Positions 48,656 through 60,910 of a DNA stretch of 64,000 bases are shown here, in pieces. The notes beneath the pieces are model-generated. The model had not been told where the DNA came from. It did not search any database and saw only the letters and a program-made list of their open reading frames with translations. Position 1 is the first letter of the stretch, and every line of letters begins with the position of its first letter. This DNA is from Entonaema liquescens. Taxonomy: Eukaryota > Ascomycota > Sordariomycetes > Xylariales > Xylariaceae. The position numbers and the translations under genes are program-made. The stretch is from NCBI GenBank assembly GCA_902805475.1, contig CADCSX010000002.1, positions 806,001 to 870,000 on the forward strand, in the 5' to 3' direction.

Positions 48656-49635
48656 TCAACCAACAACCCAAGTCTTAGTGAATTCTCTTAGAACTTTCTG
48701 GTCTATTCACGTTATCAACTTGCAGCACGTTTGTTTACAGGACCTGGCGCGGCGTTTATGGCTCATTACGACTTGATACCATTTTCTTTGCTATATCAGT
48801 GTTGCGCCGTCCCAGCAGAGATCCTCAATTTACTATTGTAGTTGCGGTCTCCTAAGAGCCAGTTACGAAAACTTAATATCATTTAGCCATTTCAAATGAC
48901 TGGGCGAGGTCTATCTTGCTAAATAGAATTAGCTACGCCACTATAGGCGACGAATTGGGCCGCAATCTCGGTTGCATGGCCAAATGCCGTTTATGTCAAC
49001 ACCATTGGGGATGCGTTGTTTCTAGCATTTCCGTTATATGTTACCGTCTGAAGACGGTCTATCCAACGCGCAATGGTTTCCTAGTTAATGGAATTTCCAG
49101 AATAATAATTGTCGGCCTCCCCTCGGGGAGTTGGAGGGGATGGGCATAAGGGTCAAGTGGTTCTAATGTTGCCATATTGTTGGAGTCAAGTTGGGGGAGA
49201 TGTGGTAGGCGTTGTTACCCAGGTTGTCGAATGTTGTCGAGTAGGTGTGAGCCGAACGAGGGATTGTCTTTCAAGTCTAGTGCTTAGCTGTTATTACTTC
49301 GGCTGGTCCGGCGGCTATTGCCAATGCTATTTCCGAAACGTCTGTTTCCTCGAGCCTTCCAGCAGTGGTTATAGATCAATGTAGCATTCGGTTTTGGGGG
49401 CTTGATATACATATATGAATGAAAGAGCCTGGAAGGTCAAATTTGACTGGTATGAAAGACGTATGTGGAAATACAACCTGGGGGTAACATTTTCGAGCGT
49501 ATGACAAGCGAATCACGAGGTGTTGAGACATAGGACCTACATTGTTGGAACTCAAGATACCTTAGCTACTTTATATTGTATCAATATCATTCATTCCTCC
49601 AATCTTCTGAATCTAGTGCACATTGAAGCCTAAGC
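48656..49635. other. Convergent intergenic region
   Basis: Contains both 3' ends. Small plus-strand frames (48916-49384) have no support. Confidence 0.4.
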
Positions 49636-51137
49636 TCATTGCACAGGAACTATCAATCTATCGATATCAGGTCCCCATCCATCATTTACACCTTCAACAA
49701 CTATCTCATTTGTGCTGCCGGACTTTAGATCGACGTGTAACGTGCTGCTTGACACGCCACTGCCTGTCGGTAGGAACGCTAACTTCTGCGCAGCTGCGCC
49801 GTTGACTCGCACGTTAGCGTACCGCGACGAACTATCCCCGTTCACATAGCGTATGCGCACGGTTGTGCGCGCACTGGCGTCACTACGTATCCCCCGGAAC
49901 GTCACGGTCCCCTTATCCGGGCCGCCCACGTACCCCGCTGCCTTCTTCCCTGAACAGCTGTTGCAGCTCACGTCGCGCGTCTTGCCGCCGTAAACCGCGG
50001 CCTCGCCCTCGTACGCCGTCTCCGCGGGCTTGGCCTTGGAGGCGGAAGACGAGAGGTCGGGAACCCAGGACTCGGCGTTGGCCATGGTCACGGTCGCCCC
50101 GTTGATGCTCAGCGGCAGCCACACGTACGTCGACGCCATCAGGTTCTTGCTTACCCACCGGTCGCCGAAGTAGACGGCCGCGTTGCTGCCGACGGGCAGC
50201 ACGAAGTTCGTCTGCGACGTGTATGTCTTGCTGCCTGAGTCGGCGAAGGTTTTCCACCCGCTCCACCCCGAGGTGAGGGATGTCGATGTGCTGTATACGT
50301 TGTCGTTGGGGTCCCACCCCGTGAGTTTCGAGCCGAACATGTAGTATCGTCCGTTCAGCTTAAGGAGGGCGGGAGCCTCGATGCTGTCGGACCAGAGATA
50401 AGTGCTACTTGCTACGCTGAGATAGTCGTCGGATAGTTTCAAGATGCGCAGGCCGTTCTGCCGGTCTTCGGTTAACAGGTAACCCGTGCCGTCGTCGTCG
50501 ACGAATAAGCCCATGTCCCGACTCTGGTGGTTTAGCGGCTGGTACGATTTGACGTACGTGTACTTGCCGCACACGGAGTCGCCGGTTGCAACGCCGACTT
50601 TGGCCTCGCCGTAGTTGGACGAGTCGATGTGCATGTACAGCACGTACTTGCCCGTCTTGGCATTATACACCACCTTGGGCCTCTCCACGACCCGGTTCGG
50701 GCCCAAGTCGCCGCTGGAGGTACGCGATAGAAGCGCGCCGACGTAGGTCCATTGGACTAAATCCGGGGACGAGTAGCAGTTCACGTTCTGGAAGGCACTT
50801 CCCCCAGTCTTGTCCTCGCCGATGAGGTAGTATGTAGAGTCGACCTTGATGACGCCGGCACCATGGGCTTGCAGGTGCTCGCCGTTAGACTATAGGAGGG
50901 TATATTAGCAGCTGAACGTGCCTATAACAGGTTGTGTGCGGGGTGGAGTTGAGGACGGGATTGGAAAGGGGCTGGCAAGGGGGGAAATAGGGGGAGATAG
51001 GGGGTTATGCTGCGACGACTGATATTTTAAGATGGAAATGGTCTCACCGTAGTCCAAGTAGCGCCGGGTACTACTTGCAAGCTAGCCTCAGCGAGTGAGA
51101 ACAGAGCTGCAAGAAGGAAAGCTCGGAGGTAATGCAT
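49636..51137 (-). CDS. Secreted GH43 enzyme with C-terminal CBM35 (exo-beta-1,3-galactanase type)
   Basis: Exon 1 is 51137-51048, intron 51047-50890 (GTGAGA donor, TATAG acceptor) and exon 2 is 50889-49636: 447 residues in exact frame. The signal peptide is MHYLRAFLLAALFSLAEAS. The GH43 five-bladed propeller starts with LQAHGAGVIKV and YYLIGEDKT and includes VVERPKVVYNAKTGKYVLYM, RDMGLFVDDDGTGYLL and SIEAPALLKLNGRYYMFGS. Residues about 315-447 form a CBM35-like beta-sandwich (YEGEAAVYGG, GYVGGPDKGTVTF, VEGVNDGWGPDIDRL). The pairing of GH43 with CBM35 is typical of subfamily 24 galactan exo-beta-1,3-galactosidases acting on arabinogalactan side chains. GC content is clearly higher than in the flanks. 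Confidence 0.9.
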
Positions 51138-53442
51138 CTTGTGGCAATACAGACGGCTAGGTTAGGTAGTGAGATGCAACCAGCCGAAGTGTGTGCATGC
51201 GGGATCGACATGAAAATTTTCGAACAAGCGTGCGACCATTCTCTTACGCACCGGCGAGCTGTCCTATTCATATACCTTCCAATGCGCGAGAACCAGGGGG
51301 GGGTTAAAGCTCTCACCCGCTGTGGGGAAGCAATATGGATATCCGGATTTCTGGGGTAAGATCTCCCGTAGGCATAGATTGAAATACGAGTCGAGGCCCG
51401 CGGCGGAGAGAAGCGCACCAAAAACGTCTTTCGCCCGCCACCCACGCGTAGGCTTTATTTTGGGGTCGGGTCCATATCCGTAGGCAAAGCCTTTCCTCGT
51501 TCAGGAACAAGACCGATGCTACATTAAGGGTCGCCTTGTGATTATTGTTATTAACATGCTACTCCTCATGTTTATTGATGCGTAAATATTTATACGCTAG
51601 GGAACCCGGTTTTGACACTTTTCCCCCCATAGGTATACTCGCTCCCGTGCCGGCTATAGGAGCGGTTAAAATTAGTTTCGGCCATGCAGGCTATCTGCAG
51701 TCCGGCCAGGTCCCCGTTGACTTTCCGTAGGATCGGATGGGACCCTATATGTCAGTTGATAGACGAACCCGCCGCCAAGACGTGACGACTACATAATAAG
51801 TTACATTTTCTATGCAGGTAGGTCGTATCGAGTTTAACCTTTCGAAAATTGTCGGTATTATTCCAATTGATCGCCTCAAGCTTTCAGCAAATTTTGCATA
51901 GCTGTATACCCGTACTTCACTCTGATCCTAGAATGACATATCTTTACGCAAGATGCTACGAGAGATCTTAGAGTTGTAGGATTTACTTTACTACTTGGAT
52001 GGTATTTATAGGAGTGTACTGCAAACGACGTAAAGCGTCTATTGGGCATATCGGCAACGCAAATACGACGGAAAATCAAATCCCACCATTCAGAGCAACT
52101 TCATTAGGGATTTGCTACCTAAAGTCAATGGTAGTTCCAGTTGGTGTTTATAATTTCTATGATGAGCTTCGATTAGTGAGAAAGTTATCCTCAGCGAAGT
52201 CAGCCTGTGAAAATTCCATCTACTCCAATTAAGCTAAAAAGACGGGCATAGATAAATACAAAGTTGGTATTGACGAGGCTTATTATTGCTAGGTATTGAA
52301 TCATCATACGTGCCTCATGCCCTGCTACTAGATAAGATCTATGCTAGAACGACAGGTAGTTAAACTCAGCCGTGTCCTACTACCGGTAGTGACGAATTTT
52401 TAATAGACCTCACAGTCTGCAGTACCGTGCCTGTAACCAAAACACAGATTGAATAGAATGACTTAGGTACGTAAATCTTAATACATTGGCAAATCGTCTG
52501 ATCTTATCAGACAGTGCAATTAAATTCACTCATGACAAACGGAACTTTATTACCAAGTATAGCTCCTCCGTGTCCATCCGTTCTAGTAGAAATTGAGGTC
52601 ATGTCAAGTCAAGCCAATTCAGCTACACGCTACACTCACCAAACCATGAGTCCTATTAAATCCGTGACCATTTCCAACACTTCGAAACCATCTTAAATAG
52701 AGGGAAACTGCGCTGGGAGTATATAAACTTCGACAACCTTTTGCTATGCTTTACACTTAGTGTCACGAGGCAAACCAAAAGGTGAGGACACAACTTCGTT
52801 GTTCCGCAAGGAACTCTAACTAAGGAAGCTCTGAAGCCAGAGCTATACATACAAAACAGTTTCTTTGTTCTAAGGGAGTCTCAAGTGAGACCCCTGACAC
52901 TTAGGTAGCATCTAATCTTCCCTGACGCAAGTCTTGTTCATTGTCTATCAGGATGGTCATCCACCAGACCTGACTTATAACGTTATTAGGTTTTGATAAG
53001 TTAAGAGTTACCCAAATGGATCACAATAATGGTTATTTAAACAATGGAGAGCGCGAGGCATTGGGCAGCTCTAGTACGGGGTTACAGAAGAAATTCTCGG
53101 TAAACCTCATCCCTTGTGAAATTCCCCTATTCACACAGTAGGTAGAATAGACTAACGCAAAAGGCAAACTTGTACTCTTATTATTCATGGTCAATTGAAT
53201 AGATAAAACGCATGATCTGGATTGATCGCGTACGACATATGATGTAAGGCTATGACTCGGTTCCAGCCTTCCACTTACACGCGATTGTGCACAAGTCGAA
53301 CCAATGTGATTGATACCCTTATTCACAAAACACCAATGCAAATGAATAATTACGGAGGAGCAAGAACAACATTTAATTACCTATTTATTCCAGATGCGGG
53401 TGAACATGAACTTCAGGACCACATAGATTGCTCGATCTCGCC
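51138..53442. other. 2.3-kb intergenic region
   Basis: This is the divergent space between the GH43 and rhodopsin-type genes. Short frames on both strands have no recognisable content. Confidence 0.4.
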
Positions 53443-54693
53443 ATGGATACATATATCCTCGTTATCACCTGTGTCATTTTTACTGCCAGCTTGATCGCGG
53501 TTGGACTACGTTTCCATTCCCGGCGATTGACAAATGGTATCGGGGCGGATGATGGGTTTATCCTCGTGGCTGTCACTCTAGAAATTGCATTATTTGCGCT
53601 TTCTATCTATCGTATGTCAACTTTCTGCCTTGGTAAATAGGTACTCAGCTAACTTCTAATCAGTATGGGATGGCGGACATGCTCATCTTCTCCCTGACGG
53701 GGCCAGTATTGATATTCTCCCTGTAAGTACTGTTAAATAGCCGATCAATTCGCTATGAGCAATACTGATCTTTTCATATTAGATACTCTTTGTTTTCGAA
53801 TCCTTGTATTTGTTCTCTATGTGCTTCGCAAAGCTCAGTGCCATCTGCTTATACATGAGAATATTCATCGATAAACGGTTCAGAAAACTCTGCCTGGCCA
53901 TCGGTTCCGCTATAGTACTGCTATACATAGCGGTATTGGTGGAAGTTTTCACTGTTTCGGAGATCGCGGAAGAGCTCTGGGGAACGATAATATTAGTGGA
54001 TAATAGGAAGGTCGACATCGGAAACGCGGTTTTCAATGTATTGACGAATATTATCGTCCTTCTTTTACCCATGCCACTTATTTGGCAGCTACAAATGAAG
54101 ACCAGGGCCAAAATCAATTTAACGGTACTTTTCGGTCTGGGAATCTGGTAAGCTAACCCCCTTAGGTACTTCATATTCTATGAGTATTAACACTCCACAG
54201 CGTAACCGTAGTCTCCTGCATCCGCATGGCAGCTCTACTTCAGGTAGACTATATGACATCCATGACCAACAGTCGCGATATGCACCTCCGCGTCCTCGAG
54301 CCCGAACTGGCTATCTTCTCACTCTGCCTCCCCGTGCTGCGCCCGGTTTGGGTCAAAGTGCTAGAAAGATGTGGTTGTGTTACGAAGCATTTACGAAGCG
54401 GCTACCAGTTTAGCAAACTGGCCCCGAGTAAGTCGGAGGAGACATCTATAATCCTGAAAAATAACGAACGTTCGTGGACATGGAGAGGGTCAAACGCCTC
54501 CACTTCTACCACTACTACCGTCAAGGCCAATACGCCGGTACTTCCAGTCGCCGAGTTTGGCTTATATAACGTGCTGAAGCAGAAGTCCAAGTCTGTATTC
54601 CCTGGAAACCCGGTACAGCTGCCAAAACCCGCAGCTATAAAGGTGGAAAGGACTTGGAATGTTTCCTATGAGGCGGCTCTGGGTTGTCGTTGA
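53443..54693 (+). CDS. Pth11-like seven-helix protein (fungal rhodopsin domain)
   Basis: Exons 53443-53611, 53664-53722, 53783-54147 and 54201-54693 give 361 residues in exact frame. The tiny second exon (59 nt) must be read as LWDGGHAHLLPDGASIDILP to keep the frame. Helices include ILVITCVIFTASLIAVGLR, DDGFILVAVTLEIALFALSI and the YLFSMCFAKLSAICLYMRIF helix. The family marks are the arginine-rich turn after helix 1 (RFHSRRLTNGIGADDG), the GGHAH loop, LLPMPLIWQLQM and VSCIRMAALLQV. Such proteins are plasma-membrane sensors related to Magnaporthe Pth11. The 110-residue cytosolic tail is Ser/Thr-rich. No CFEM domain precedes it. The ligand is unknown. Confidence 0.9.
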
Positions 54694-55376
54694 TGCTCAG
54701 TATCAGCAAGGCTGCTTTTAAAATTTTAGTGATTTATACTACACTTAATATTCCATCTGTCTCAACTGCCTGTGCCATGTGATTCAAATAAGCAAATAAG
54801 CATAGTATCTCCACAACTATACCATCACAAAGATATTATTAGTAAATCGGAAAAAGAAATCATGAATGCTAGCAGTTAGTCTGTGCGTCCATTACGGATC
54901 TCGGCCTTGTAAGTGGGTTCTGTGTACCAATATAAGGATATCTCTCTATTATACGGATCCGTACACTGGAGTGATAATAAAAGGCTGGTGAGAATATTGT
55001 TAACACATCTTTGATATGAGTATCAACCTTGTTCCCGGTGTAGTCATCCTCTGTGGATCTGACCCCTAATACCAATCTTTTTGCCAAGTGATCAGATGAT
55101 GTCGAAAGCATGATGAGAGCAGGGTACCAACAAGGTAATCAACTATCCAAATAACGGTCCAAGCTGGGATTTGAAACAGAAAGTGTGATGAACATGTTGG
55201 AGCTGATAACACAAAGCATAAACATAAATGCCCAGGCTATATTATTAACCAACAAAGACAGAAATTCTTTAGGCACTTCAAGGGTGTAGAATACTAAAAG
55301 AGTAATTCTGAGTGAAAGGCTCAACATGTCAGTTTCCCTTTTATCTTGATCCGAGATAAGGCTAGTCTAATAGGAG
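54694..55376. other. Convergent intergenic region with possible remnants
   Basis: A minus-strand frame at 55327-55139 encodes two hydrophobic stretches (LLVFYTLEVPKEFLSLLV, AWAFMFMLCVISSNMF) without a start context or partner exon. It may be the tail of the decayed gene to its right. Confidence 0.35.
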
Positions 55377-55942
55377 CTAGGAGATTGAATGAAAATCCAC
55401 TCTACGAATCGTTCCTTCATTGATCCCTGTTAGAAAACCATGCTGCTTGGTTCCTGCACTCCATAACCCAAGTCCCTGGGCCATACCTAGTCTATAGATT
55501 CGGGGACTATTTCTTGAAATTCTACTAATCCCTGGTCCACTCACCAGGGCATAATGTCGGGACAATGAGAAAGCATGTGTCTTGGGACCGCTACCGTTGA
55601 GAACCAGAGGTTGATGTTACCGTTATTGTCGGGATTTCCCGAAATCTAACTTGGAAATATACTCCACGATCTATATCTCTGGTACGATACGGAGAATGCT
55701 GGATACAACGCTGTTACTGTATCATTTTCATGGTAAATTACGCCAACGAAGTGGATTCTATACGACTCCTGACTCGGATTAGTCTCACCACTAACTGAGT
55801 CAGGAAAACTGAATGTAGGTTGATTAGTGATCTCTAGAAAAATCCTCGCTTTGCTGGTAAATACAGCTTTATGAGATAACTCGGGAAGTATGTTGGAATT
55901 TATAATAGAATCGCGTTTAAAGATACTAGAATTGTCTTTCAT
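55377..55942 (-). pseudogene. Unrecognised decaying gene
   Basis: From ATG 55942 a frame reads to a TAG at 55648-55646, and coding-like sequence continues in the same frame (SGNPDNNGNINLWFSTVAVP) up to a good GTGAGT donor near 55552. A following block, about 55495-55377 (MAQGLGLWSAGTKQHGFLTG, then INEGTIRRVDFHSIS), reads like the next exon. The TAG fits a CAG with a C-to-T change. No family is recognised. The length and composition suggest a host gene rather than a transposon. Confidence 0.35.
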
Positions 55943-56802
55943 AGACCCCCATTTTATAACTCAACTTAACAATCTCACTAATGAACTTGAACCCTTGTCT
56001 TAGAATATTTGAATCTCACGTGGGAGCTCAATGCATCCCTAATGCAAGGGTTATCCCGATATGGTCTCACCTAAGAGCACACTACTACATACGTAGCATG
56101 GAATGAAACCTGATTCTGTCTGAAGACCGTGCGCTACTAGTCAACGATTGTATCTGAAAGCGTATCGTCTTCCAATGTCGCTAATCTAGGAATGGAGGTT
56201 CTCCCCCTCCATGAAAGAAACTAGCCAATGGAAACGACTGCGTCGGCACATTTATGACGCTAAGCTTTTGTTCAATATCGTATGCTAGACGTCGAGGAGC
56301 ACTAATGCGTTGCGATGGATCCAGTTGTCCCGAGTCCACAATGTCAGGCGAGAAATCTGGAGAGCTTACCATGCATGCAACGGTTTCGGCCTTGAGGCGG
56401 CGTTCGCAGAAGCAAGCTGAGCGTACAGAATCAGGTGATGACACCGATTCCCGAATCCTGATAAACGTCTGGCTGGACGATTGAGTGGGACTACATCTAT
56501 TTTCTTGCTACGCCGCAAATCTCACATCACTTTTTCATTGAATGCGGCAACCCATTGCAACCACAAATATTGGATTCCTTCAAAAATATACCATAACACG
56601 GGGTTCTTCGGGGTTTGTACAGTACATCCGTCCTATGGGAGCGGCGTTCGAGTGAAAGTTGGACAACTGTCCGGTTGTTCCAAGGCCGTAATAATAAGAT
56701 CAGAGCGCCGCGCTAGCTGCGATGCGTAGGGTCACGTCTTCGGCAACTACCAGCAGTAGCTGGCGGAGTAGAGACGCTACATTACCGATAGGTAGCAGGA
56801 CG
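55943..56802. other. Intergenic region
   Basis: Overlapping opposite frames at 56181-56484 are not supported by motifs. This includes the promoter of the downstream hydrolase. Confidence 0.4.
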
Positions 56803-57675
56803 ATGTCTTCCAGTAGTTGGACCACAGCAAGTGTATCGGACGTCGGAAGCAATGAGGGTCTCTTCTTTACGTCGCTTAACCCTCTTGCGCCTATCACGGT
56901 CGTAATGCTACACGTCTTGATGAGCTCTCATCTCGAGTGGCAACATTGCTGGCCCAAGCTGTCCGAATACCATCTGCTCATACCTGATCTTCCGCAGCAT
57001 TCGCGCTCACGACATGTTGGACCTTTCTCCTTCGCCTTAGCCGCCGACCTTGTGGCCCAAATAATACGGGAAAACGCTCATGATGGACGGGCGCATCTAG
57101 TTGGGTTGTCGACGGGTGGATTCGTGGCGATGGAAATAATAAAACGGCACCCGGACGTTGTTCTGAGCGCCTTCTTATCTGGCGCTACGCCAGTCAACGA
57201 CTTATGGAAGAGCCTAAACTCCCAGCCAAAAATCGCCCACATAGGGTTATCGGTTCTACTACATAGCCCGAGAAGCTGGCTGCTTAAAGCCACAGGATGG
57301 GCGCCAAACTATCAGAACGAAGAGCTTATAAAGGAAATTAAGCGGAACAATACATCACGACTGTACGAAGCAGGATCTCGCGATACAGGTAATTGGAGCA
57401 GAGATGACATGGTGGAGGTTGGAAAGAAGGACAAGAGAGTCGCCCTGGTCGCCGGAGGCAAGCAGGACAACGTCGAAGGCATGCGAGAAATGGGCCAGTT
57501 ACTAGAATCGTTGGGCACAAACGATGGTAGGGGATCGCGTGCATTTTTAGTAAGAGAGGCTATTCATGCGTGGAATTTACAAGATCCTGTACTGTTTGCC
57601 AAGGGAATACGGGCATGGATCGAAAAGACACCATTACCGCAGGCATTTGAGCCGCTTGAGAAGCAGTTCACATGA
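56803..57675 (+). CDS. Alpha/beta hydrolase, intracellular
   Basis: A single exon of 290 residues from ATG 56803. The frame extends upstream to ATG 56722 (317 residues), but that extension is Ser/Arg-rich low complexity, so the later start is preferred. Landmarks: TVVMLHVLMSSHLEW (the usual HG oxyanion position reads HV), LLIPDLPQHSRS as the strand after the first helix, nucleophile elbow GLSTG in AHLVGLSTGGFVAME, and the base His in REAIHAWNLQDPVLF. The acid is probably in the VALVAGGKQDN strand. There is no signal peptide or membrane segment. The small DLPxHxRS-type hydrolase family is broad, so the substrate cannot be named. Confidence 0.82.
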   Translation: MSSSSWTTASVSDVGSNEGLFFTSLNPLAPITVVMLHVLMSSHLEWQHCWPKLSEYHLLIPDLPQHSRSRHVGPFSFALAADLVAQIIRENAHDGRAHLVGLSTGGFVAMEIIKRHPDVVLSAFLSGATPVNDLWKSLNSQPKIAHIGLSVLLHSPRSWLLKATGWAPNYQNEELIKEIKRNNTSRLYEAGSRDTGNWSRDDMVEVGKKDKRVALVAGGKQDNVEGMREMGQLLESLGTNDGRGSRAFLVREAIHAWNLQDPVLFAKGIRAWIEKTPLPQAFEPLEKQFT

Positions 57676-58141
57676 TGGTATAGGGGCGGGATATTACCTA
57701 ACCTAAGGGCGAGTCCCATATCATTGACAATGTGGAACTCAGCTAAGTCTTTAACATCAAACCCATTCTATGGGCTTGACAGAAGCTTGATATTTGCTAG
57801 TTGCCACTCGAATAAACTGCTACAGCAAGTTATCGCCTAAAGAGCGATAACCCTGAAAGGAGGGCCGAGAAATTATAGCTCGGGATTGTTACCTCAGGGT
57901 GGTCAGCATTTATCTAACATTTACTCGGATCTCGCCATAGTCTAGTCGGTTTCTGGCGATCGAAACTGGGCAGTGATTTTATAGTAACTTTCATATTATA
58001 GATACCCTCTTTATAGAAGCTAACATATCATTGATAAGAAACTCATATAGTAAACAGGTTGATGATGTTATCTCTGCTGCCCAAACTCTCGAGGGCTACA
58101 AAATACCTCCTCACTGCCAACAAAGGGGAATACAAGACTAC
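57676..58141. other. Convergent intergenic region
   Basis: 466 bp between two 3' ends. No feature was recognised. Confidence 0.4.
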
Positions 58142-60181
58142 TTAGCCCGAGCTACTCATTACTTCTTTCATGGACCGTAGTTTCTCTGTAACTTGTTGCC
58201 TAAACATAATCCGCAACCGAGATGCGATGGAAATCCGAGATTCTTCCCGGTATGTTGGACGCTCTACCTCATTAGCACAAAGACATATCTCGACGATATC
58301 GCGATAGGAATCCCCAAACTTGCGCCCAACCTCTAGCAGATATCCTGAGCTACTTGATCCAGTCTCGCTTATGTCCATTCTGCTGTTATTAACTGGGGAT
58401 CCTAGTAGTTTCCCTCGTATATTCCTCAAGGAGTGGAGTTCCAGTGTCTCCAAATCCTCAACTTTCAAGATTGCTTCGATTGGCTTCCATAAGGCAATTT
58501 CCATAAGAATGATACCCAAGCTATACATGTCGTATGACTTACGGTAGAAAGTTCTTGCCTCGCCAGACTGTACATAGGGATGCCGATAGATGTCAGTCCG
58601 TGGGTCAAATAAGGGCTTCTCAGTCATTTCAGGTATGTCGTTTGGTCGGGAAAGCTCGTAACCTGTGACATAGGGTGCTTCAAGGATAGGGTTGGCCGTT
58701 CCCGTGCCGAAGAATATGATATTATCGCTTCTTAAGCCTTTGTGCATCCAATCTATCGTATGGATGCTGAATAGGCAGTCTGCTAGGGCGCTAGCGAGTG
58801 ATATTCTCCTAGTTATGGTGGGTTTCGGACGGCTACCTAATAGTTGGCGTAGTGTTACTAGCTTCGAGTCTCCATGTGTCCCGTGGGGTCTTTCAAACAC
58901 AATGCCAAAATCTGTTTTCCCTTCCCGCCATGGGGATTTGACACAGCCTAAACACCGTGGGGCTCGGAAAGCTGGTGGCATTTCTTCACATAGAAGCCTT
59001 GTGAGTAGTATGATTCTATCCTTGCGGAGTGACTTTGCCACATTATCTTGTGAATCATTGGGTGGCTTTCCGGACCATTCAATCCAGACTTCGCGATTGT
59101 TCCATGATGCTATCGACCGTTTTCCTTGGCTGTGACCCTCAGCAGATTGAGCAAATCTAAATGTAGAGATATCCAACAAAACATTTTGTTTGGTTGAATT
59201 CGGAGACTCATATGCGTCTTGAGGTTGACATAACTCAATATGACGAATCTTTAATTTTGCTAGGTTTTTTAAATATTCCCTCTTCAACTTATCAGCTCGT
59301 CTTTCTACCACTGCTACTTCAACCAGAGGATCTTGGCAGCACGTAGATGAGGGTGGGGTTGTTGTGATTCTATGACGTTCAACACCATCCCGGTCTAGAA
59401 CTTTTACTAAAGCCTCCAGGCTTTTGACGTCATCTCGAACTTGCAAAATCTGTAGATAATTCATTTCCACTGCTTCTTCTAATCTTCTTCCTTGAGATGC
59501 ACTAAGAAGCCCGACGAGAAAAGAATTGAGGTCTCCGAGCTTAGTTATAAGGGCCTCAAACTCTTCTTTATCAATGCTCACCCATACGAGCCGTTTAGGC
59601 TCTGAAAATATCGTTCGTAACTTGCGTGTAGCCTCCATAGTTCGATTCTTCATCCTACGAACGCTCTTTAGTGCGGACATAGGTTCGTAAGATTCTACTG
59701 CCTTATAAATCTCCGCGCCGTTTTCTGTAGGCATACTGAGTAAGTCTGTGATGTCCATCCGAGGTTCCCCATTATCACCCCACTGGATATCCGTTTGACC
59801 TTCAATATGCTTATATTTTCCATTCTTTTCTTCGTAACTTAGAAACAGCGAGTTCATTTTAATAAGGACATCTTCCAATACTTTTTGGTGCACTTGAAGA
59901 GTGCTGCATAGCTTTCTATCAGAATATAGAAGACCAGCTTCTTTGGCGAAACCATGAAATCGGTGCTGTTCCAGTTGCACGCGAACCCTGAGGTATTGGT
60001 ACGATTCCGACATGTGGGTGGCTTCTGTGAAGTACTTGTACCCTAGATATTTTATCTTAGCTTTGGTTATTTTTCGACTTTTCTTCACCTGCAACGTACT
60101 TTTGAGACACTCATCTGCAATTTGAAGTATAAGCGACGCAGCCCCAATACCGAGGCCTACCGCCGAAACGGGATCAGCCAT
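58142..60181 (-). CDS. HeLo domain - pseudokinase protein
   Basis: The ATG at 60181 (MADPVSAVGLGIGAASL) is the first true ATG and begins as HeLo domains do. The best model splices 60181-60100 to 60042-58142 (intron 60099-60043, 57 nt, GTACGT donor, GCTAAG branch site, CTAG acceptor), giving 660 residues. Retaining the intron keeps the frame and adds 19 residues. The HeLo region (about 1-210) includes YKYFTEATHMSESYQYLRVR, QLEQHRFHGFAKEAGLL and RRLEEAVEMNYLQI. From about 390 the protein is kinase-like. The catalytic loop is HKGLRSDN (461-468), where Gly replaces the HRD aspartate, and the DFG position reads GYE, so it should not phosphorylate. SYDMYSLGIILMEIALWKPI is the helix-F region. HeLo domains insert into membranes and kill fungal cells in incompatibility systems. 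The pseudokinase may be a control module. Confidence 0.88.
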   Translation of the reverse strand: MADPVSAVGLGIGAASLILQIADECLKSTLQVKKSRKITKAKIKYLGYKYFTEATHMSESYQYLRVRVQLEQHRFHGFAKEAGLLYSDRKLCSTLQVHQKVLEDVLIKMNSLFLSYEEKNGKYKHIEGQTDIQWGDNGEPRMDITDLLSMPTENGAEIYKAVESYEPMSALKSVRRMKNRTMEATRKLRTIFSEPKRLVWVSIDKEEFEALITKLGDLNSFLVGLLSASQGRRLEEAVEMNYLQILQVRDDVKSLEALVKVLDRDGVERHRITTTPPSSTCCQDPLVEVAVVERRADKLKREYLKNLAKLKIRHIELCQPQDAYESPNSTKQNVLLDISTFRFAQSAEGHSQGKRSIASWNNREVWIEWSGKPPNDSQDNVAKSLRKDRIILLTRLLCEEMPPAFRAPRCLGCVKSPWREGKTDFGIVFERPHGTHGDSKLVTLRQLLGSRPKPTITRRISLASALADCLFSIHTIDWMHKGLRSDNIIFFGTGTANPILEAPYVTGYELSRPNDIPEMTEKPLFDPRTDIYRHPYVQSGEARTFYRKSYDMYSLGIILMEIALWKPIEAILKVEDLETLELHSLRNIRGKLLGSPVNNSRMDISETGSSSSGYLLEVGRKFGDSYRDIVEICLCANEVERPTYREESRISIASRLRIMFRQQVTEKLRSMKEVMSSSG

Positions 60182-60910
60182 CGAGAATACCCTTGGTGCG
60201 GATCTGGTGGTTTCCGGCGAGCACAACTGTCCGCTTCAGGGCTTCATTGAGCGGGATGGTGTTCTAGGTTTACTTACGTTGAAGAATAGTTAAGTGCATG
60301 CATGACATTGATTTGTCTGCCTTGTAGCACAGCCGGCTACATGAGATTTACTGTACAGACCACTTTGAGGGTGTCTTCTTAGGCGACAATTGATTTACTA
60401 TAGCTTGGCACCCAAGTGAAGATCATTGCTCTGTAATAGGGCAATGTTTACTCAGCCATGATAGGGTGGGAGTTCATAGGCGAATCATAACCCTACACAT
60501 TGCTATCAGATGGCAAACGATGATAACAAGTTCAATAATCCTCCTCCACTGGTGCATTGGTGATATCGAAGGTAAGAAGAGGAGGGGTTGGTGGTATTCT
60601 GCACTTTTGATGCAACCGCACGATTGAGTTACTTACCTAGATATGCCGGAACGAATTCCTCGGAATGAGGCTCTGTATAGAGTCAGGCAGATTCGGGACC
60701 GGTTCAGTGACTGACATGATCGACTAAATCAGAAGAAATGGTCTATTGGGTCATATCTTTAGGAATCTACTTATACCGCGTTCATAAGTGAGGATCGAGG
60801 TATGAGTCGGTTACCAAGCCACCCAAGCTACCTCCTAGTGAATTCTATACAACCACCTTAAACTGACCGATCAATTTTCAATTTCCAGTATTCATGCTTC
60901 CTGGGCAAAA
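60182..60910. promoter_or_regulatory. Shared divergent promoter region
   Basis: 729 bp separate the starts of the HeLo-pseudokinase and the kinase, which point away from each other, so both promoters lie here. No specific factor site was identified. Confidence 0.5.

Noticed and set aside
56722..56802. Upstream ATG of the 57-kb hydrolase as the true start
   Set aside because: The extra 27 residues are Ser/Arg low complexity with no sign of being part of the fold; kept only as an alternative.
60182..60226. 15-residue N-terminal extension of the HeLo protein
   Set aside because: It would start at a TTG codon; ATG 60181 matches the usual HeLo beginning.
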